Below the pieces are notes generated by a model that was given only the letters and a program-made list of their open reading frames with translations, ran no database searches and had not been told where the DNA came from. From the NCBI GenBank assembly GCA_012295275.1, contig CM022678.1:18933169-18997168 (forward strand): a DNA stretch of 64,000 nucleotides. The letters are read 5' to 3'. Of the stretch, positions 25,160-40,732 are shown in pieces. The DNA comes from Chrysomallon squamiferum (Eukaryota > Mollusca > Gastropoda > Neomphalida > Peltospiridae). Numbering within the stretch: the stretch's first letter is position 1; each line of letters begins with the position of its first letter. Both the position numbers and the translations under genes were made by a program.

Positions 25160-25881
25160 ATACACACACACACACACTCACAGACATATATGTATATACT
25201 TCAGATATTTCCACCTTTATCAGTTTCTTCAAATTTGATTTCGTCTAAGCACAAAATATCATACTGATTAAAACAGTTTAAGACTCTCGTGCATCTAAAA
25301 ATCCGATATTTACAGTTAGAAGTCTTTACTCTGTGTAACAGTGATTGTTCAATACTCCGTCTGTTCGATTTGACTGGCGCTAGGGTCGATCCTCAGACTG
25401 TCCTAGGCCATTGTGAGGAGTAATTGCGGGCACGCGCTTTGGCATTTACAATTTGTGGGCTGTGAATGTTCGGTGCGATGTTTCTTTCTTATGATTCAGT
25501 ATCTGGAAACGATGGCCAATAACGTTTGTTACCCACTAATGTGTCACCGAGTCCATATCTTCTAGTCTCAAATCGTTGGCCACAAACGTTGTCTGCATTT
25601 CGGAAACTGAGACCAAAACGAGTCTTTCAAAACATTAGACTTTCTTCTGACAGTTTCTCTGTGTTTAAATCTTTCAAATTTAGCAATAACTGGTCGTGGC
25701 CTCCTGGAGTTTGGAGTACCGTGAGATGGTGCAGACGATCAAGTGTATACATATTTTCATATTTAATTTTTTCTTCAAGAAATTTATTTAATACATGTTC
25801 TATATCCTCATAGTCTGTTTCTAGAATCAGTTTAAATGTTTTCTCAGAAAGATCGTGTCGAAATATGTAAAACATTTTCAC
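23640..25881 (-). mobile_element. Degenerate LINE remnant, copy 1
   Basis: Read on the minus strand from right to left. An ORF1-like piece (25881-25627) contains RLHHLTVLQTPGGHDQLLLN, which resembles the RNA-binding ORF1 protein C-terminal region of L1-type elements. An endonuclease-like piece contains NQYDIL (near 25260). A reverse transcriptase piece (24040-23640) contains NYRSITLLTWLGKLF, NRLKLY and VQSLVFRKDCYT. Frameshifts, for example at 23730, and missing core parts (no FADD-type catalytic motif seen) make it inactive. It is part of the large tandem unit, not an independent insertion. Confidence 0.6.
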
Positions 25882-26600
25882 TCAGATCTTCATAACAATG
25901 TAAGAAATGACGACAACAAACTATTGAATTTTTCAACAACAAAAAGCCTTCAATCTGTTGACGAGTTAAACATTATATTATTTATATTAAAAAGGTAGAA
26001 CTTGTTGAAAACAGTTAACAGTAGATGTTAATTTCTTAAATGCTGTGATACAGAGTCGAGCCGTCAGTGTCTATGACTAAACAAAAGCGGAGAAAAGAGG
26101 TGTGACACTTTTGAATATAACCGATAATAACAGTTGTGTTTTACAAGAATTGCAGTGGTTAAACTCCTCTTGATAAAGTTAAAATAATAGATTCAGTTTT
26201 TATTAAAATCTTGTTTGAGGGATGTATTGAACTTTAAGTTACACTGAATGATTATTGTGTATAAATGTTGTTTCTTTTTTTCCTTCTAATGATGGTTATT
26301 TCATCTTTTTCTTTCAAAGTACGATTTATTATCTATTCTACATCGTTGCGTAGTCCAACACGCTGTCACCACTCGATATCTTTGTGACTTCGTACTGAAA
26401 CAAGTTTCAGAAACATGATATACTGAGAACATTCAGTGACGATAGAGTGTAACAAGAACAAAACACTGCATTCAAATAAACGGGTGACCTAGAACGAACT
26501 GCAGTTAGAAGTACATAGAGAAGTTGAAACATAAGGAATCTGCGTGTTAGTCTTGTGACATTTATTCACATTGCGGGTAAAAATTGTAAAAGGAGATAAA

Positions 26601-26631
<31 letters not shown>

Positions 26632-27083
26632 AATAATAATAATATTAATAATAATAATGTGTGTTGAAGAGTTTTCTTTGAAATTCCAAATAATATTTTC
26701 TTTAATATTTAGACCTATAGGGAATATAACCTTATTAGAAAATATTTTTACATAGTTTTTACAACACTCATATCGTCTTTCTGAACTGTTTCGTGGAATT
26801 GGAAAAGGAAAGTTGAATGAAGTACAATTAAGTGCATTATACAAGTACCCCAAAAACAAATAATACAACCAATTCAGCTTAGCTCACAAACGGTAAGAAA
26901 TTTTAAAGCGATGGTAAAATGTTCATAGCATAATAGAAATTAGAGTCATTTATAGGTAAAACAAATATTGGGTTTTCTTTCTTTTTCATTTTCTAAATTT
27001 TTTGATATAATTTAATTTAAAATTTTGAAGCACACCATTTTGTTTCAAACACTCACAGCTATGAATTCTCAAATTAAAATAAA

Positions 27084-27140
<57 letters not shown>

Positions 27141-27179
27141 TTTTATGCTTGTTATGTATTTTTGTTTTTTACATACACT

Positions 27180-28369
27180 CAATAGACATGCTATTTCTAA
27201 ACATGTTCATTGATCCGAGTGTATGCATATCGCTTATTTTTCTACTTGTACGAAAAGTAGTCACGTGTGCTCTGACTTTGTGTAATCACGTTCGCGAAAA
27301 TTAATAGTTAAATGAGGTAGTAAGTACATATATAAAATTCCCATTAATATATTTATTTCATATCACATTTCTAAATACGTTCATTCATCCAGCATCTAGT
27401 TACACTAACCGAATAAGTTCTCTGAACGAATTTATAGCTTAAACTGGTCTTTCCACGAAAATTACTAATGCGTTGTTTCTCTTTAATTAATGATATTCAC
27501 TAAATGACTAAATTTCCTTCAAAATAATATTTAAGTTAGCATTAAAATATATATCTTGTTAACAAATTGCATTTTGATATATAACAGTCATAAGGAAGTA
27601 AATAAACAAATACATAAGAAGCAAATAACACAAGACGTGAAATAAAATTCAGCTTAGTTAAGTAAAGACAAAATATTATAAATCTTTCTCATTTTCGCTC
27701 TGTGTGTGTTTTTGTGTGTGTTTTTGTGTGTGTGTATGTGTGTGTAATAATAAGACATAAAAAATAGAGACAAAATTAGGAAGAACTTGAGATCAGACGG
27801 ATCTCGATTTCCTCATAAATATATAAAGCTTTTCTTTCTAAATATTTAATAATTAAATCTTAATATTTAAAGCTACACATATTCTGTCACAAGAACTCAG
27901 TGTATTAGTGTATTAGTAATTTAATAATGACATGCAACATGTCCGGGCACGACAACGTATAAAGCGCGTAGATATAATAAGCAGACATGGTCATGAATGT
28001 GTTTATATCGTTGTCATGCGACAGGTTAATAACATTACCTAATTAGGTAACAACCGCTACATAGCGTTCACACTGATTATCTAGTTTTATTGTACCGATT
28101 CTTGGAATTTCTCTAAGTAATGTAGACACCTCATGTATATACAACTGAAAAGGTAAAGCTATCACAGTTTCTGACTGTTCGTTTGATAGTTAAGGAACAT
28201 CCAGCGAGAACGTGTAAGTTTGATTTAAGTTTTGTTAGTACGATCATATAGTGGATAATTAAATAATATTTTATTCTTTACTTGTGCATTAAAATATAAA
28301 ATTAATTCACGAATTACCTAGTCCAGACTATAACTACAAGAAAGGGTAATACACAAATATTATTATTAA

Positions 28370-28440
<71 letters not shown>

Positions 28441-30600
28441 TTACTTGCTGCAAACCTTTTTAACACAGTTGACACGGTATTTCTAGATGTGTTCGTTGAT
28501 TGGAATATTTATCGTATTTCTGAAATTTCACGAGAATTAGTCACGTTTACTTCGACTTTGTTTTGACATGTTCGAAAATATTAATAGCTAAATTATGAAA
28601 CAAATAGATATGTAATAGTTTTGTTAAATTTTGTATTTGATATCACATTTCTAAATACGTTCATTCATCCAGTATCTAGTTACACAACGAAATAAACTCG
28701 CTGAACGACTGTGTGTTCACCTTATACTTCTAATTCCACGAAGATTAGTAATGCTTTGTTTCAGTTAGTTTAATCACTAATAATTAAATTTAGATGAAAA
28801 TACACTTCATGTGACGATAAAAAATATATATCATATTCTAATATTTCGTTTAGTTTTATTTTCTGCAGATTACAATCCTGCAACAGAAAAATAGATGATG
28901 ATGATAATTCCTCATGAACAGTTTTCTTTGGCATTCCAAACAACATTTCTTTAATATTTGAACCTAAACGGAATATTACACTATTTTTTAAATTTATATT
29001 TAAAACAAAATTATTACATAGTTGTTACAACAATCTGATCTGCTTTCTGAACAGATTCGTGGAAAGAAGAAAAATGTCGCTCACAGAATACTGACTTTTA
29101 GTTTAGCTGTAAGGAACATCCATAAAGAACATGTAAGTCTAATTTAAAATTTCTTATTTCGATCTTATGCTTCTTCTTTAACTAACACTTTATTCATTAC
29201 TTATCCATTAAGTTATAACTATGGTTCACGAATAGATAACTGATATATAAGTTATAACTACAATTAAGTGTAATATACAAATTACCGTGAAGCGAGTAAA
29301 ATTTTGATAGCGTTATAAAAACTAGAATCATTTAGAAGTAAAACAAATATTGGGTTTTCTTTCTGTTTCTTTTTCTTCATTTTCTAAATTCTTATTCTAA
29401 TTTTTATATAGTTTATTTTAAAATTGTGAAGCAGGTCATTTTGTTTATTATTCTCTGGCCTAAACACTTCAGAGCTGTGATTCCTCAAATTAAAATAAAT
29501 AGAGAAAGAAAACTAAGTAGAGATGTGATTTGTGTAAGGATAGTATTATTTCATCCGAACGACCCTGACAGCAACTATAGGAATCGAAGTATTTTATTTT
29601 ATTTTCTCTTTCGATATTATTATTATTAGTAGTAGTAGTAGTAGTAGTAGTTGTAGTAGTAGTAGTATTGTTATTATTGTTGTTATTGTTATTGTCGCTA
29701 TAATTATTATTTTTACTGAACTAAATGGAGCTATTAGAGACATTATATTATATTTATATATATTTTTCTTTTCTTTTCTACATACACTGAGTAGACATAG
29801 TATTTCTAAACATGTTCATTGATCCGAATATATGTATAGGCCTTATTTTTCTACTTCGACGAAAAGTAGTCACGTGTGTTCTGACAATGTGCAATCACGT
29901 TCGCGAAAATTAATAGTTAAATTACGTAGAAAATAAATATATAAAATCAGCATTAAAATATTTATTTCATATCACATTTCTAAATACGTTCATTCATCCA
30001 GTATCTAGTTATACAAACCACATAAATTCGCTGAACGAACGTAAACCTTATATTTGAAATTGCACAAAAATTACTAATGCGTTTTTTCACTTTGTTTAAT
30101 TCGTTTTCAAAATAACTAAATTTACAGGAAAATAGTTTAAGTTAGCATTAAAAAATATCTTATGAACAAATTCGTGTTTTATTATTATTATTATTATTTG
30201 CTGCAAACCGTTTCACGCAGTAAACATGATATATCTCGATGTGTTCTTTGATCCGAATATTTATCATATGTCTCAAATTTCACGAAGATTATTCCTGTGT
30301 GTTTTGACTTTGTTTGATCACGTTCACAAAAAGTAATAGCCAAGTTACATAGAATATAAATATAAACTTCGCTTTAAATTTTTTATTTGATATCAAACTT
30401 GTAAATGTGTTTATTAATCCAGTATCTAGTGTTAAAAACCAGATACATTCACTGAAGGAACGTATATCTTATAATTGTATTGCCACGAAAATTACTGATT
30501 CTTTGTTTCAGTTTGTTTAATCATGTTTACTAAAGAACTAGGTTTAAAGTTACAATTAAAAATACATCTTATTCGCTATCGTTATTTAGTTTCATTTATC
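27180..30600 (+). repeat. Dispersed sub-repeat cluster in unit 2
   Basis: Four copies of a non-coding segment of about 400 bases. Typical words are ATGTTCATTGATCCGA, GTAGTCACGTGTG, AATTAATAGTTAAAT, CACATTTCTAAATACGTTC, CATCCAGTATCTAGTTACAC, CGAAAATTACTAATGCGTTG and TAACTAAATTT. They start near 27180, 28470, 29790 and 30200. Between the first three lies a second conserved segment with AAGGAACATCC and an AAT/ATT or TAG array, giving a period near 1.3 kb. Confidence 0.75.
28352..28440. repeat. (ATT)n microsatellite
   Basis: About 28 ATT units, almost uninterrupted, inside the composite sub-repeat. The matching position in unit 3 (about 37376) has nearly lost the array. Confidence 0.9.
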
Positions 30601-30640
30601 TGCAGATCAGCACCCTGTGAAAGAAAAACAGATACTTATC

Positions 30641-30748
<108 letters not shown>

Positions 30749-31268
30749 GGATTCGAGATGGCTTAATGAAAACTATTCGCAGAGAGAGACAAAAAGACGA
30801 TAAATAAGCAAAGTCTGCCCTGATTTCTACGACACGAAAAAAGTGTAGTCTTCTTTCCTCTATGAAGAACATAAATCTTAGTAACAATAATCTTATTTGT
30901 GAATATGTGTGTATGTGTCTCTGTGTGAGAGCCTGTGTGTGTGTGTTTGACTGTTGTTTTAAGCTGTATGTAAGCTTACAAAAAGAAAATGACACGTTGC
31001 TAGCCCCTGAATACTGCTCATATCTTTTACAAAACAGTTTGACACGCTTTATATCCTTAGAAGTGAAGGAAAACGTATTTCCATTGTCACCAAGCAACCA
31101 CAGTAATACACTATGTAACGTGTCCCTTTACAGATAAAAGCGAATAGTTGGCGATTAGTATTAATTAATATCGAAATAAAAAACAAAATGAAAATAATAA
31201 ATGATATAAAATAAAATAATATGTCTATGTGGAAGTCACTTTTATGTGAAGGGTGAAATCGTTATCAT

Positions 31269-31314
<46 letters not shown>

Positions 31315-31804
31315 GTTAATCTGTTTTCCGTTGGAGGCTAAGATTAGATGTGTTAAATTGTCCACAATGTTTTATTTTACTGTTACATTTATGAGGTATA
31401 TAGAACACAAGCTGCAGATACATTTCTCAGTAATGTTTGGTTTTCTTCAGTTGATGTTTATGTGATGTTAAAAAGAATAAATGCTATCATTTATTATTAA
31501 AAAGGTATCAGAACTCTCTTTGACCTTAACTTCTATTGAGGAAAGTTAAGAAGCTAATTGTTCAGTTATTAATGAAAATTCACCTATTATCATTATTATT
31601 TTCATGTTATTACCCTTATATTTCATTGTTTCTGTAAGTCTTTTTCCCCTCTCTCTGCATTCTATATCCACATGACTTTTAATGTGTATATAGTTACAAA
31701 TGTGTCCACAAAACACGATACGGTGGTGCAAGGTCTGTGCATGTCTGATACAAATAAATTCATTATATCTCTCATTTCAGACTGTACTTAATACCTCACT
31801 ACGT

Positions 31805-31846
<42 letters not shown>

Positions 31847-31983
31847 CTGTGTTTGTGTCTAGATATGTATATAATCTTTTTTCAATACGGAGTATCTTCT
31901 CATTAAAATTGTTTTTGACTGTAGGTCATTAAAGATTCATGTTAGTTTATTTTCAAAATCTTGTTTCCATTAAATTATTATTA

Positions 31984-32054
<71 letters not shown>

Positions 32055-32399
32055 TAATTAGGGAGTTGTGATCAATCGAGAAATTAAAGTAATCAATAGT
32101 ACGATATCAACTGATTCGTTAAATGTTTGAAGAGTTTATTATTAATATTCATTTTTGTCACTCTTTACATTTTAAAATAAACAAGGTCACTGGTCAAGGT
32201 CAATGTTATTTTACTGTAAGATAATTTTAACGAGACCCAGATACGTTCCACTTTAAAACAATGTAAAAAGTTCTTGTTGTTGTTGTTCTTCTTCTTCTTG
32301 TTCTTATTATTAATATATTATTAATATTAATATTAATATTATTAAGATTATTATTATTATTATTATTGTTATTATTATTTAATATTTTGATACATATTG

Positions 32400-34643
32400 T
32401 AAATTATATACAGACATTTACCATTTATATCATTCTTAAATAATTTCCCGTAAAGTCCGATTCTTCACACTGAATCAAAACGTTTTGCTGCAATATATGA
32501 TCATATACTGTAAATTCATGGTCATTTGTATAGCAATCCTTCCTAAATACTAATGATTGAACTTCAGACAGTATATCATTAGTTTCACGATACAACTTTA
32601 GTCTATTATTTAACACAGCCGTAAAGAGTTTCCCGAGCCAAGTGAGTAATGTAATTGATCTATAATTTACTTCATTATTTTTAAGATCACTTTTTTGCTT
32701 TTCTTTTTTTGTAAATTGGCTTCATTATACGAACTAACAATGAGTAAAGGACGATACCCTTTTCAAACACAAAATATAAAAGTTGCACATAATCATGTAT
32801 CATACAATTAAAAGATCGGTTGACATATTCATTAATCATATTGCCTTGACCCAAAATTTTGATATTTGTAATAACTGTAAATATTTTACATTCGAAAGTA
32901 CGGCTATTTAGTAAATTATTACTTTCTAAATCTGCTGTACATTTTTGTTATGGAGTCTATCATCACTGATGTTTACGTAAGAAAAATATTGATGCAATGA
33001 TTTTAAAGGAGTAGGTTGCAATCATAAAACGTTCGAAGATTCTATTTTTTGCTGAGGTCTGTAAGTTTCTATTCTGTTTTCCAGATTTGTCTTCTTAAAA
33101 AATGTAATATTACATTCTTGTACTGTTTCCTGGTATTTATAAGTCGTTGTTTGTTTTCTTATGTTTTCCTATTATTAAAATGTTCTGGCTTCTGTGTATT
33201 TTTTTCTGAATGATCTGCATGCCAACCAAACCATGTCATTTTTACATGCTTAGCGGTAGATTTGCTTCGAGCTTATCCAAATGTGCTTACCGTGATGTTT
33301 AGGAATAAGTTACTGATCTTGTTCAACGTGGCGTTAAGCTGTTCATAATCAAAAATATTCACCTATCTAAATCAGAAATAGTGGTCGTGATAGTTTTTTT
33401 GTTTACATTATATTTGTCAGCCAGATTCTTATTCCATTTTCGGAATTTCAGTACAGTTTCATCAGAGCCGTCTACTTTTTGTTTCGATTTTAAACCACAA
33501 AAAAAAAAAAATTATAACTGGACTTTCAGTATCTCAATATAAAGGTTCTAAAGGAAGAACTTTAAATTTTAAGTCTTTCTCTAATACACGTAGCGAGCAA
33601 AGTACTTTATATATATATTTGGTCTATCAATATCCTGAATTTGTCTTTGAGAAATTCCCAAATTTAGCATGTTGTTTGCTCCTTCATAAATTAAATAATT
33701 CCTTTGAAATTTGTATCATGTTATTTGTTTCAGTATCACACATCATATAATCAGGAATATCTGAGTATTGGTGTTATATTAATAAACTGTCTATAAAATT
33801 TGTTTTACAGGATAACAAAAGTGAAAATTAGGTCACCGTTTAGGTGATATATAACCCAGTAAACATGAGCCAGTACTCTTAATAACCAATCATATGCCGC
33901 TTGACTTAACACATGATTTTTCCACACACACACACACGCACACAGACGCACATATATGTATATACTTCTGATATTTCCACCTTTATCAGTTTCTTCAAAT
34001 TTGATTTCTTCTAAGGACAAAATATCATACTGATTGGAACAGTTTAAGACTCTCGTGCATCTAAACATCCGATATTTACAGTTAGAAATGTTTACTCTTT
34101 GTAACAGAGATTGTTCTATACTCAGTCTCTTCGTTTTGACTGGCGCTAGGGTCTGTCCTCGGACTGTCCTAGGCCATTGTGAGGAGTTACTGCGCACACG
34201 CGCTTTTGAATTTACAATTTGTGGTCTGTGAATGTTCGGTGCGATGTTTCTTTCTTATGATTCAGTATCTGGTAACGATGGTCAATAATGTTTGTTACCC
34301 ACTAATGTGTCACCGAGTCCATATCTTCTAGTCTCAATCATCGTTGGCCACAAACGTTGTCTGCATTCCAGAAACTGAGACCAAAACGAGTCTTTCAAAA
34401 CATTAGACTTTCTTCTGACAGTTTCTCTGTGTTTAAATCTTTCAAATTTAGCAATAACTGGTCGTGGCCTCCTGGAGTTTGGAGTACCGTGAGACGGTGC
34501 AGACGATCAAGTGCATACATATTTTCATATTTCATTTTTTCTTCTTTATTTAATACATGTTCTATATACTCGTAGTCTGTTTCTAGAATCAGTTTAAATG
34601 TTTTCTCAAATACATCCTGTCGAAATATGTAAAACATTTTCAC
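32400..34643 (-). mobile_element. Degenerate LINE remnant, copy 2
   Basis: Same element at the same place in tandem unit 2. The ORF1-like piece is 34643-34395. The endonuclease-like piece around 34197-33960 reads NCKYRMFRCTRVLNCSNQYD and ends ILSLEEIKFEETDKGG. The reverse transcriptase piece at 32616-32425 reads NRLKLYRETNDILSEVQSLV then NDHEFTVYDHIL. The element is broken by frameshifts around the poly-T stretch at 32700. Confidence 0.6.
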
Positions 34644-35361
34644 TCAGATCTTCATAATAATGTAAGAAATTACGACAACAAACTATTGCATTTTTCAACA
34701 ACAAAAAGCCTTCAATCTGTTGACGAGTTAAAAATTATATTATTTTCATTTAAAAGGTAGAACTTGTTGAAAACAGTTAACAGTATATGTTAATTTCTTA
34801 AATGCTTTGATACAGAGTCGAGCCGTCAATGTCTATGACTAAACAAAAGCGGAGAAAAGAGGTGTGACACTTTTTAATATAACCGATAATAACAGTTGTG
34901 TTTTACAAGAATTGCAGTGGTTAAACTCCTGTTGATAAAGTTAAAATAATAGATTCAATTTTTATTAAAAACTAGTTTGAGGGATGTATTGGACTTTAAG
35001 TTACCCTGAATGATTATTGTGTATACATGTTGTTTCTTTTCCTTTGAATGTTATTTATTTCATGTTTTTCATTCAAAGCACGATATTATTATCTATTACA
35101 CATCGTTGTCGTAGTCGAACCCGCCGTCACCACTCTATATCTTTGTGACTTCGTACTGAAACAACTTTCAGGAACATGATACACTGAGAACATTCAGTGA
35201 CGTCAGAGGCTAACAAGAAGAAAACACTGCATTCAAATAAACGGGTGACCTAGAACGAACTGCAGTTAGAAGTACATAGACAAGTTGAAACATAAGAAAT
35301 CTGCGTGTTAGTCTTGTGACATTTATTCACATTGCGGGTACAAATTGTAAAAGGAGATAAA

Positions 35362-35365
<4 letters not shown>

Positions 35366-35416
<51 letters not shown>

Positions 35417-35435
35417 GAATAATAATAACAATAAC

Positions 35436-35492
<57 letters not shown>

Positions 35493-35505
35493 TAATAATA
35501 ATAAT
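35366..35505. repeat. (AAT)n array at the unit 2/unit 3 border
   Basis: About 140 bases of AAT with AAG and AAC interruptions and an A-run. It lies exactly at the junction of two large tandem units. The equivalent arrays at 26607-26658 and 43840-43887 mark the other borders. Confidence 0.9.
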
Positions 35506-36072
35506 GTGTGTTGAAGAGTTTTCTTTGACATTCCAAATGAAATTTTCTTTAATAATTAGACCTATACGGAATATTAACTTATTAGAACACATTTTTACAT
35601 GGTTGTTACTACAGTCATATCGACGTTCTGGACTATTTCGTGGAACTGAAAAAGGAAAATAGAATGAAGTTGTTTATAATAACACTGACAGTAAAGAATA
35701 TGAAACGTCAGTAGTAAGGAATATCCAGAGACAACGTACAAGTTTCATTTATAAGTTGTTATTCCGATCTATACTTTATACTACGAATTTATTTATTACT
35801 TCTCCATTAAGTGATAACAATAATTATCGAATAGTTAAATGATATATAAGTTAGAACTACAATTAAGTGCAGTATACAAATACCCGAAAAGCAAATAATA
35901 CAACCAATTCAGCTTAGCTCACAAACAGTAAGAAATTGTAAATCGATGGTAAAATTTCATAGCCTAATACAAATTAGAATCACTTAAAGGTAAAACAAAT
36001 ATTGGGTTTTGTTTCTTTTTCACTTATTCTTTTTTTTTTTTTTAATAATTTAATTTAAAATTTTGAAGCAGA

Positions 36073-36122
<50 letters not shown>

Positions 36123-36169
36123 CTAAACTAAATGGACCTATAAGAGACGATTCATGCTTTTTATGTATT

Positions 36170-36717
36170 TTTGTTTTTTACATACACTCAATAGACATGC
36201 TATTTCTAAACATGTTCATTGATCCGAGTGTATGTATATCGCTTATTTTTCTACTTCTACGAAAAGTAGTCACGTGGTCTCTGACTTAGTGTAATGACGT
36301 TCGCGAAAATTAATAGTTAAATGAGGTAGTAAGTACATATATAAAATTCGCATTAATATATTTATTTCATATCACATTTCTAAATACGTTCATTCATCCA
36401 GCATTTAGTTACACAAACCAAATACATTCGCTGAACGAATTTATAGCTTAAACTTGTGTTTCCACGAAAATTACTAATGCGTTGTTTCTCTTTAATTAAT
36501 GATGTTCACTAAATGACTAAATTTCCTTCAAAATAATATTTAAGTTAGCATTAAAGTATATATCTTGTTAACAAATTGCAGTTTGATATATAACAGTCAT
36601 AAGGAAGTAAATAAATAAATAGATAAGAAGCAAATAACACAAGACGTGAAATAAAATTCAGCTTAGTTAAGAAAAGACAAAATATTATAAATCTTTCTCA
36701 TTTTCGCTCTTTGTGTG

Positions 36718-36766
<49 letters not shown>

Positions 36767-39610
36767 ATAAGAAATAAAAAATAAAAATAAAATAAGGAAG
36801 AATTTGAGATGAGACGGATGTCGATTTCCTCATAAATATATAAAGCTTTTCTTTCTAAATATTTAATAATTAAATCTTAGTATTTAAAGCTACACATATT
36901 CTGTCACAAGAACTCAGTGTATTAGTGTATTAGTAATTTAATAATAACATGCAACATGTCCGGGCACGACAACGTATAAAGCGCGTAGATATAATAAGCA
37001 GACATGGACATGAATGTGTTTATAACGTTGTCATCCGACAGGTTCATAACATTACCTTATTAGGTAACATCCGCTACAGAGCGTTCACACTGATTATCTA
37101 TATTTATTGTACCGATTCTTGGAATTTCTCTAAGTGATGTAGACACCTCATATATATATGTGACACTGAAAAGGTAAAGCTATCACAGTTTCTGACTGTT
37201 CGTTTGAAAGTTAAGGAACATCCAGCTAGAACGTGTAAGTTTGTTTTAATTTTTGTTAGTACGATCATATAGTGGATAATTAAATAATATTTTATTCTTT
37301 ACTTGTGCATTAAAATATAAAATTAATTCCCGAATTACTTCATCCAGACTATAACTACAAGAAAGTCATACACAAATATTATTCTTAATGTTACTTGCTG
37401 CAAACCATTTTCACACAGTTCATACTGTATTTCTCGATGTGTTCGTTGATTGGAATATTTATCGTATTTCTCAAATTTCATGAGAATTAGTCACGTGTGC
37501 TTCCACTTTGTTTTGTCATGCTCGCAAAAAATTAATAGCTAAATTACGAAGGAAAGAAATATGTAATAGTTTTTTTTAATTTTTTATTTGTTCTCACATT
37601 TCTAAATACGTTCATTCATCCAATATCTAGTTACACAACCAAATAAACTCGCTGACTGAACGTATGTACAGCTTATACTTCTAATTAGTAGATTAGTAAT
37701 GCTTTGTTTCAGTTAGTTTAATCACTAATAATTAAATTTATTTCAAAATACACTTCAAGTGAGGATAAAAAATATATATCTTATTCTAATATTTCGTTTA
37801 GTTTTATTTTCTGCAGGTTACAATCCTGCAACAGAAAAATAGATGATGATGATGATAATAATAATGATATTTATAATAAGGCCTCATAAACAGTTTTCTT
37901 TGGCATTCCAAATAATGTTTTCTTTAATATTTGAACCTAAACGGAATATTACACTATTTTTTTTTTTTTTTTTTTGTGATATTTAAAAACAAAAATTAAT
38001 TACATAGTTGTTCCAACAAGCTTATCCGCTTTTTGAACAGATTCGTGGTAAGAAGAAAAATGTCGCGCACAGAACACTGACTTTTAATTTCGCTGTAAGG
38101 AACATCCAGAAAGAACATGTTAGTTTAATTTAAAATTCCTTCTTTCGATCTTATGCTTCATCTTTAACTAACACTTTATTCATTACTTATCCATTAAGTT
38201 ATAACTATGGTTCACGAATAGATAACTGATATATAATTTATAACTACAATTAAGTGTAATATACAAATTACCGTGAAGCTAGTAAAATTTTGATAGCGTT
38301 ATAAAAACTAGAATCATTTAAAAGTAAAACAAATATTGGGTTTTCTTTCTGTTTCTTTTTCTTCACATTTTAAATTATTGTAATTTTTATATAGTTTATT
38401 TTAAAATTGTTAAGCTGGTCATTTTGTTTATTATTCTCTGGCCTAAACACTTCATAGCTGTGATTTGTTAAATTAAAATAAATAGAGAAAGAAAATAATT
38501 GGATATGAGATGTGAGTTGTGTACAGGATAGTATTATTTCATCCGAACGACCCTGACAGCAACTATAGGAATCAAAGTATTTTATTTTATTTTCTCTTTC
38601 GATGTTATTATTATTATTAGTAGTAGTAGTAGCAGTAGTTGTAGTAGTAGTTGTAGTAGTAGTAGTATTGTTATTATTGTTGTTATTGTTATTGTTATTG
38701 TTGCTATAATTATTATTTTTACTGAACTAAATGGAGCTATTAGAGAAACATATTATATTTATATATATATATATATTTTTTTCTTTTCTACATACACTGA
38801 GTAGAGATACTATTTCTAAAGATGTTCATTGATCCGAATATATGTATATGGCTTATTTTTCTATTTCCACGAAAAGTAGTCACGTGTGTTCTGACTTTGT
38901 GTAATCACGTTCGAGAAAATTAATAATTAAATTACGTAGAAAATAAATATATAAAATCAGCATTAAAATATTTATTTCATATCACATTTCTAAATACGTT
39001 CATTCATCCAGTATCTAGTTATACAAACCACATAAATTCGCTGACCGAACGGAAACCTTATATTTCTAATTGCTCTAAAATTACTAATGCGTTTTTTCAC
39101 TTTGTTTAATTCGTTTTCAAAATAACTAAATTTAGAGGAAAATACTGTTTAAGTTAGCATTAAAAAATATCTTATGAAGAAATTCGTGTTTTATTATTAT
39201 TATTTTTGTTTGCTGCAAACCGTTTCACGCAGTAAACTTGATATATATCGATGTGTTCGTTGATCCGAATATTTATAATATGTCTCAAATTTCACGAAGG
39301 TTATTCCTGTGTGCTTTGACTTTGTTTGATCACGTTCACAAAAAGTAATAGCCAAGTTACATAGAATATAAATATAAACTTCGCTTTAAATTTTTTATTT
39401 GATATCAAACTTGTAAATGTGTTTATTAATCCAGTATCTAGTGTTAACAACCAGATACTTTCACTGAACGAACGTATATCTGATACTTGTATTGGCACGA
39501 AAATTACTGATTCTTTGTTTCAGTTTGTTTAATCATGTTTACTAAAGAACTAGGTTTAAAGTTAGAATTAAAACATACATCTTATCCGCTATCGTTATTT
39601 AGTTTCACTT
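36170..39610 (+). repeat. Dispersed sub-repeat cluster in unit 3
   Basis: Same set as in unit 2, with copies starting near 36170, 37400, 38790 and 39210, in the same order and orientation. This confirms that the cluster existed before the large unit was duplicated. Confidence 0.75.
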
Positions 39611-39648
39611 ATCTGCAGATCAGCACCCTGCGAAGATAAACACATACT

Positions 39649-39714
<66 letters not shown>

Positions 39715-40675
39715 CTATTCGAGATGGTTTAATGAAAACTATTCGCAGAGAGAGTCAAAAATACGATAAATAAGCAAAGTCTGCCCTGATTTCTACGATA
39801 CGAAAAAAGTGTAGTCTTCTTTCCTGAATGAAGAACATAAATCTTAGTAACAATAATCTTATATGTGAATATGTGTGTATGTGTCTCTGTGTGAGAGCCT
39901 GTGTGTGTGTTTGACTGTTGTTTTAAGCTGTATGTAAGCTTACAAAAAGAAAATGACACGTTGCTAGCTCCTGAATACTGCTCATATCTTTTTCAAAACA
40001 GTTTGACACGCTTTATATCCTTTGAAGTGAAGGAAAACGTGTTTCCATTGTCACCAAGCAACGACAGTAATACACTATGTAACGTGTCCCTTTACAGATA
40101 AAAGCAAATAGTTGGAGATTAGTATTAATTAATATCGAAATGAAAAAGAAAATGAAAATATTAAATGATATAAAATAAAATAAAATAATATGTCTATATG
40201 GAAGTCACTTTTATGTGAAGGGTGAAATCGTTATATTATAGTGTGTGTGTGTGTGTGCGTGTGTGTGTATGCTAGTTAATCTGTTTTCCGTATTGTTGTT
40301 GTTGTTGTTGTTGTTGTTGTTATTATTATTATTATTTTTTTTTATTCTTATTATTATTCTTATTATTCTTATTATTATGATTATGATTATTATGATTATT
40401 ATTATGATTATTTAATTAGGGAGTTGTGATCAATCGAGAAATTAAAGTAATAAATAGCACGATATCAACTAATTCGTTAAATGTTTGACGAGTTTATTAT
40501 TAATATTTACTTTTGTCTCTCTTTACATTTTAAAACAGACAAGGTCACTGGTCAAGGTCAATGTTATTTTACTGTAAGATAATTTTAACGAGACCCAGAT
40601 ACATTCCACTTTAAAACAATCTAAAACGGTTGTTGTTGTTGTTGTTGTTCTTCTTCTTCTTGTTCTTATTATTAA

Positions 40676-40732
<57 letters not shown>

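Larger units (their letters stand above)
20400..26606 (+). repeat. Large tandem unit 1 (right part conserved)
   Basis: Colinear with 30200-35367 and 39210-43840: the CTGCAAACCGTTTCAC segment, the TTCTACGACACGAA segment, GT repeats, an ATT array, the LINE remnant, and the GCTTTGATACAGAGTC segment ending at an AAT array. Unit 1 has about 1.2 kb more after 21190 (a tRNA-like segment and a poly-AAT region) than units 2 and 3. Its left part is rearranged. Confidence 0.75.
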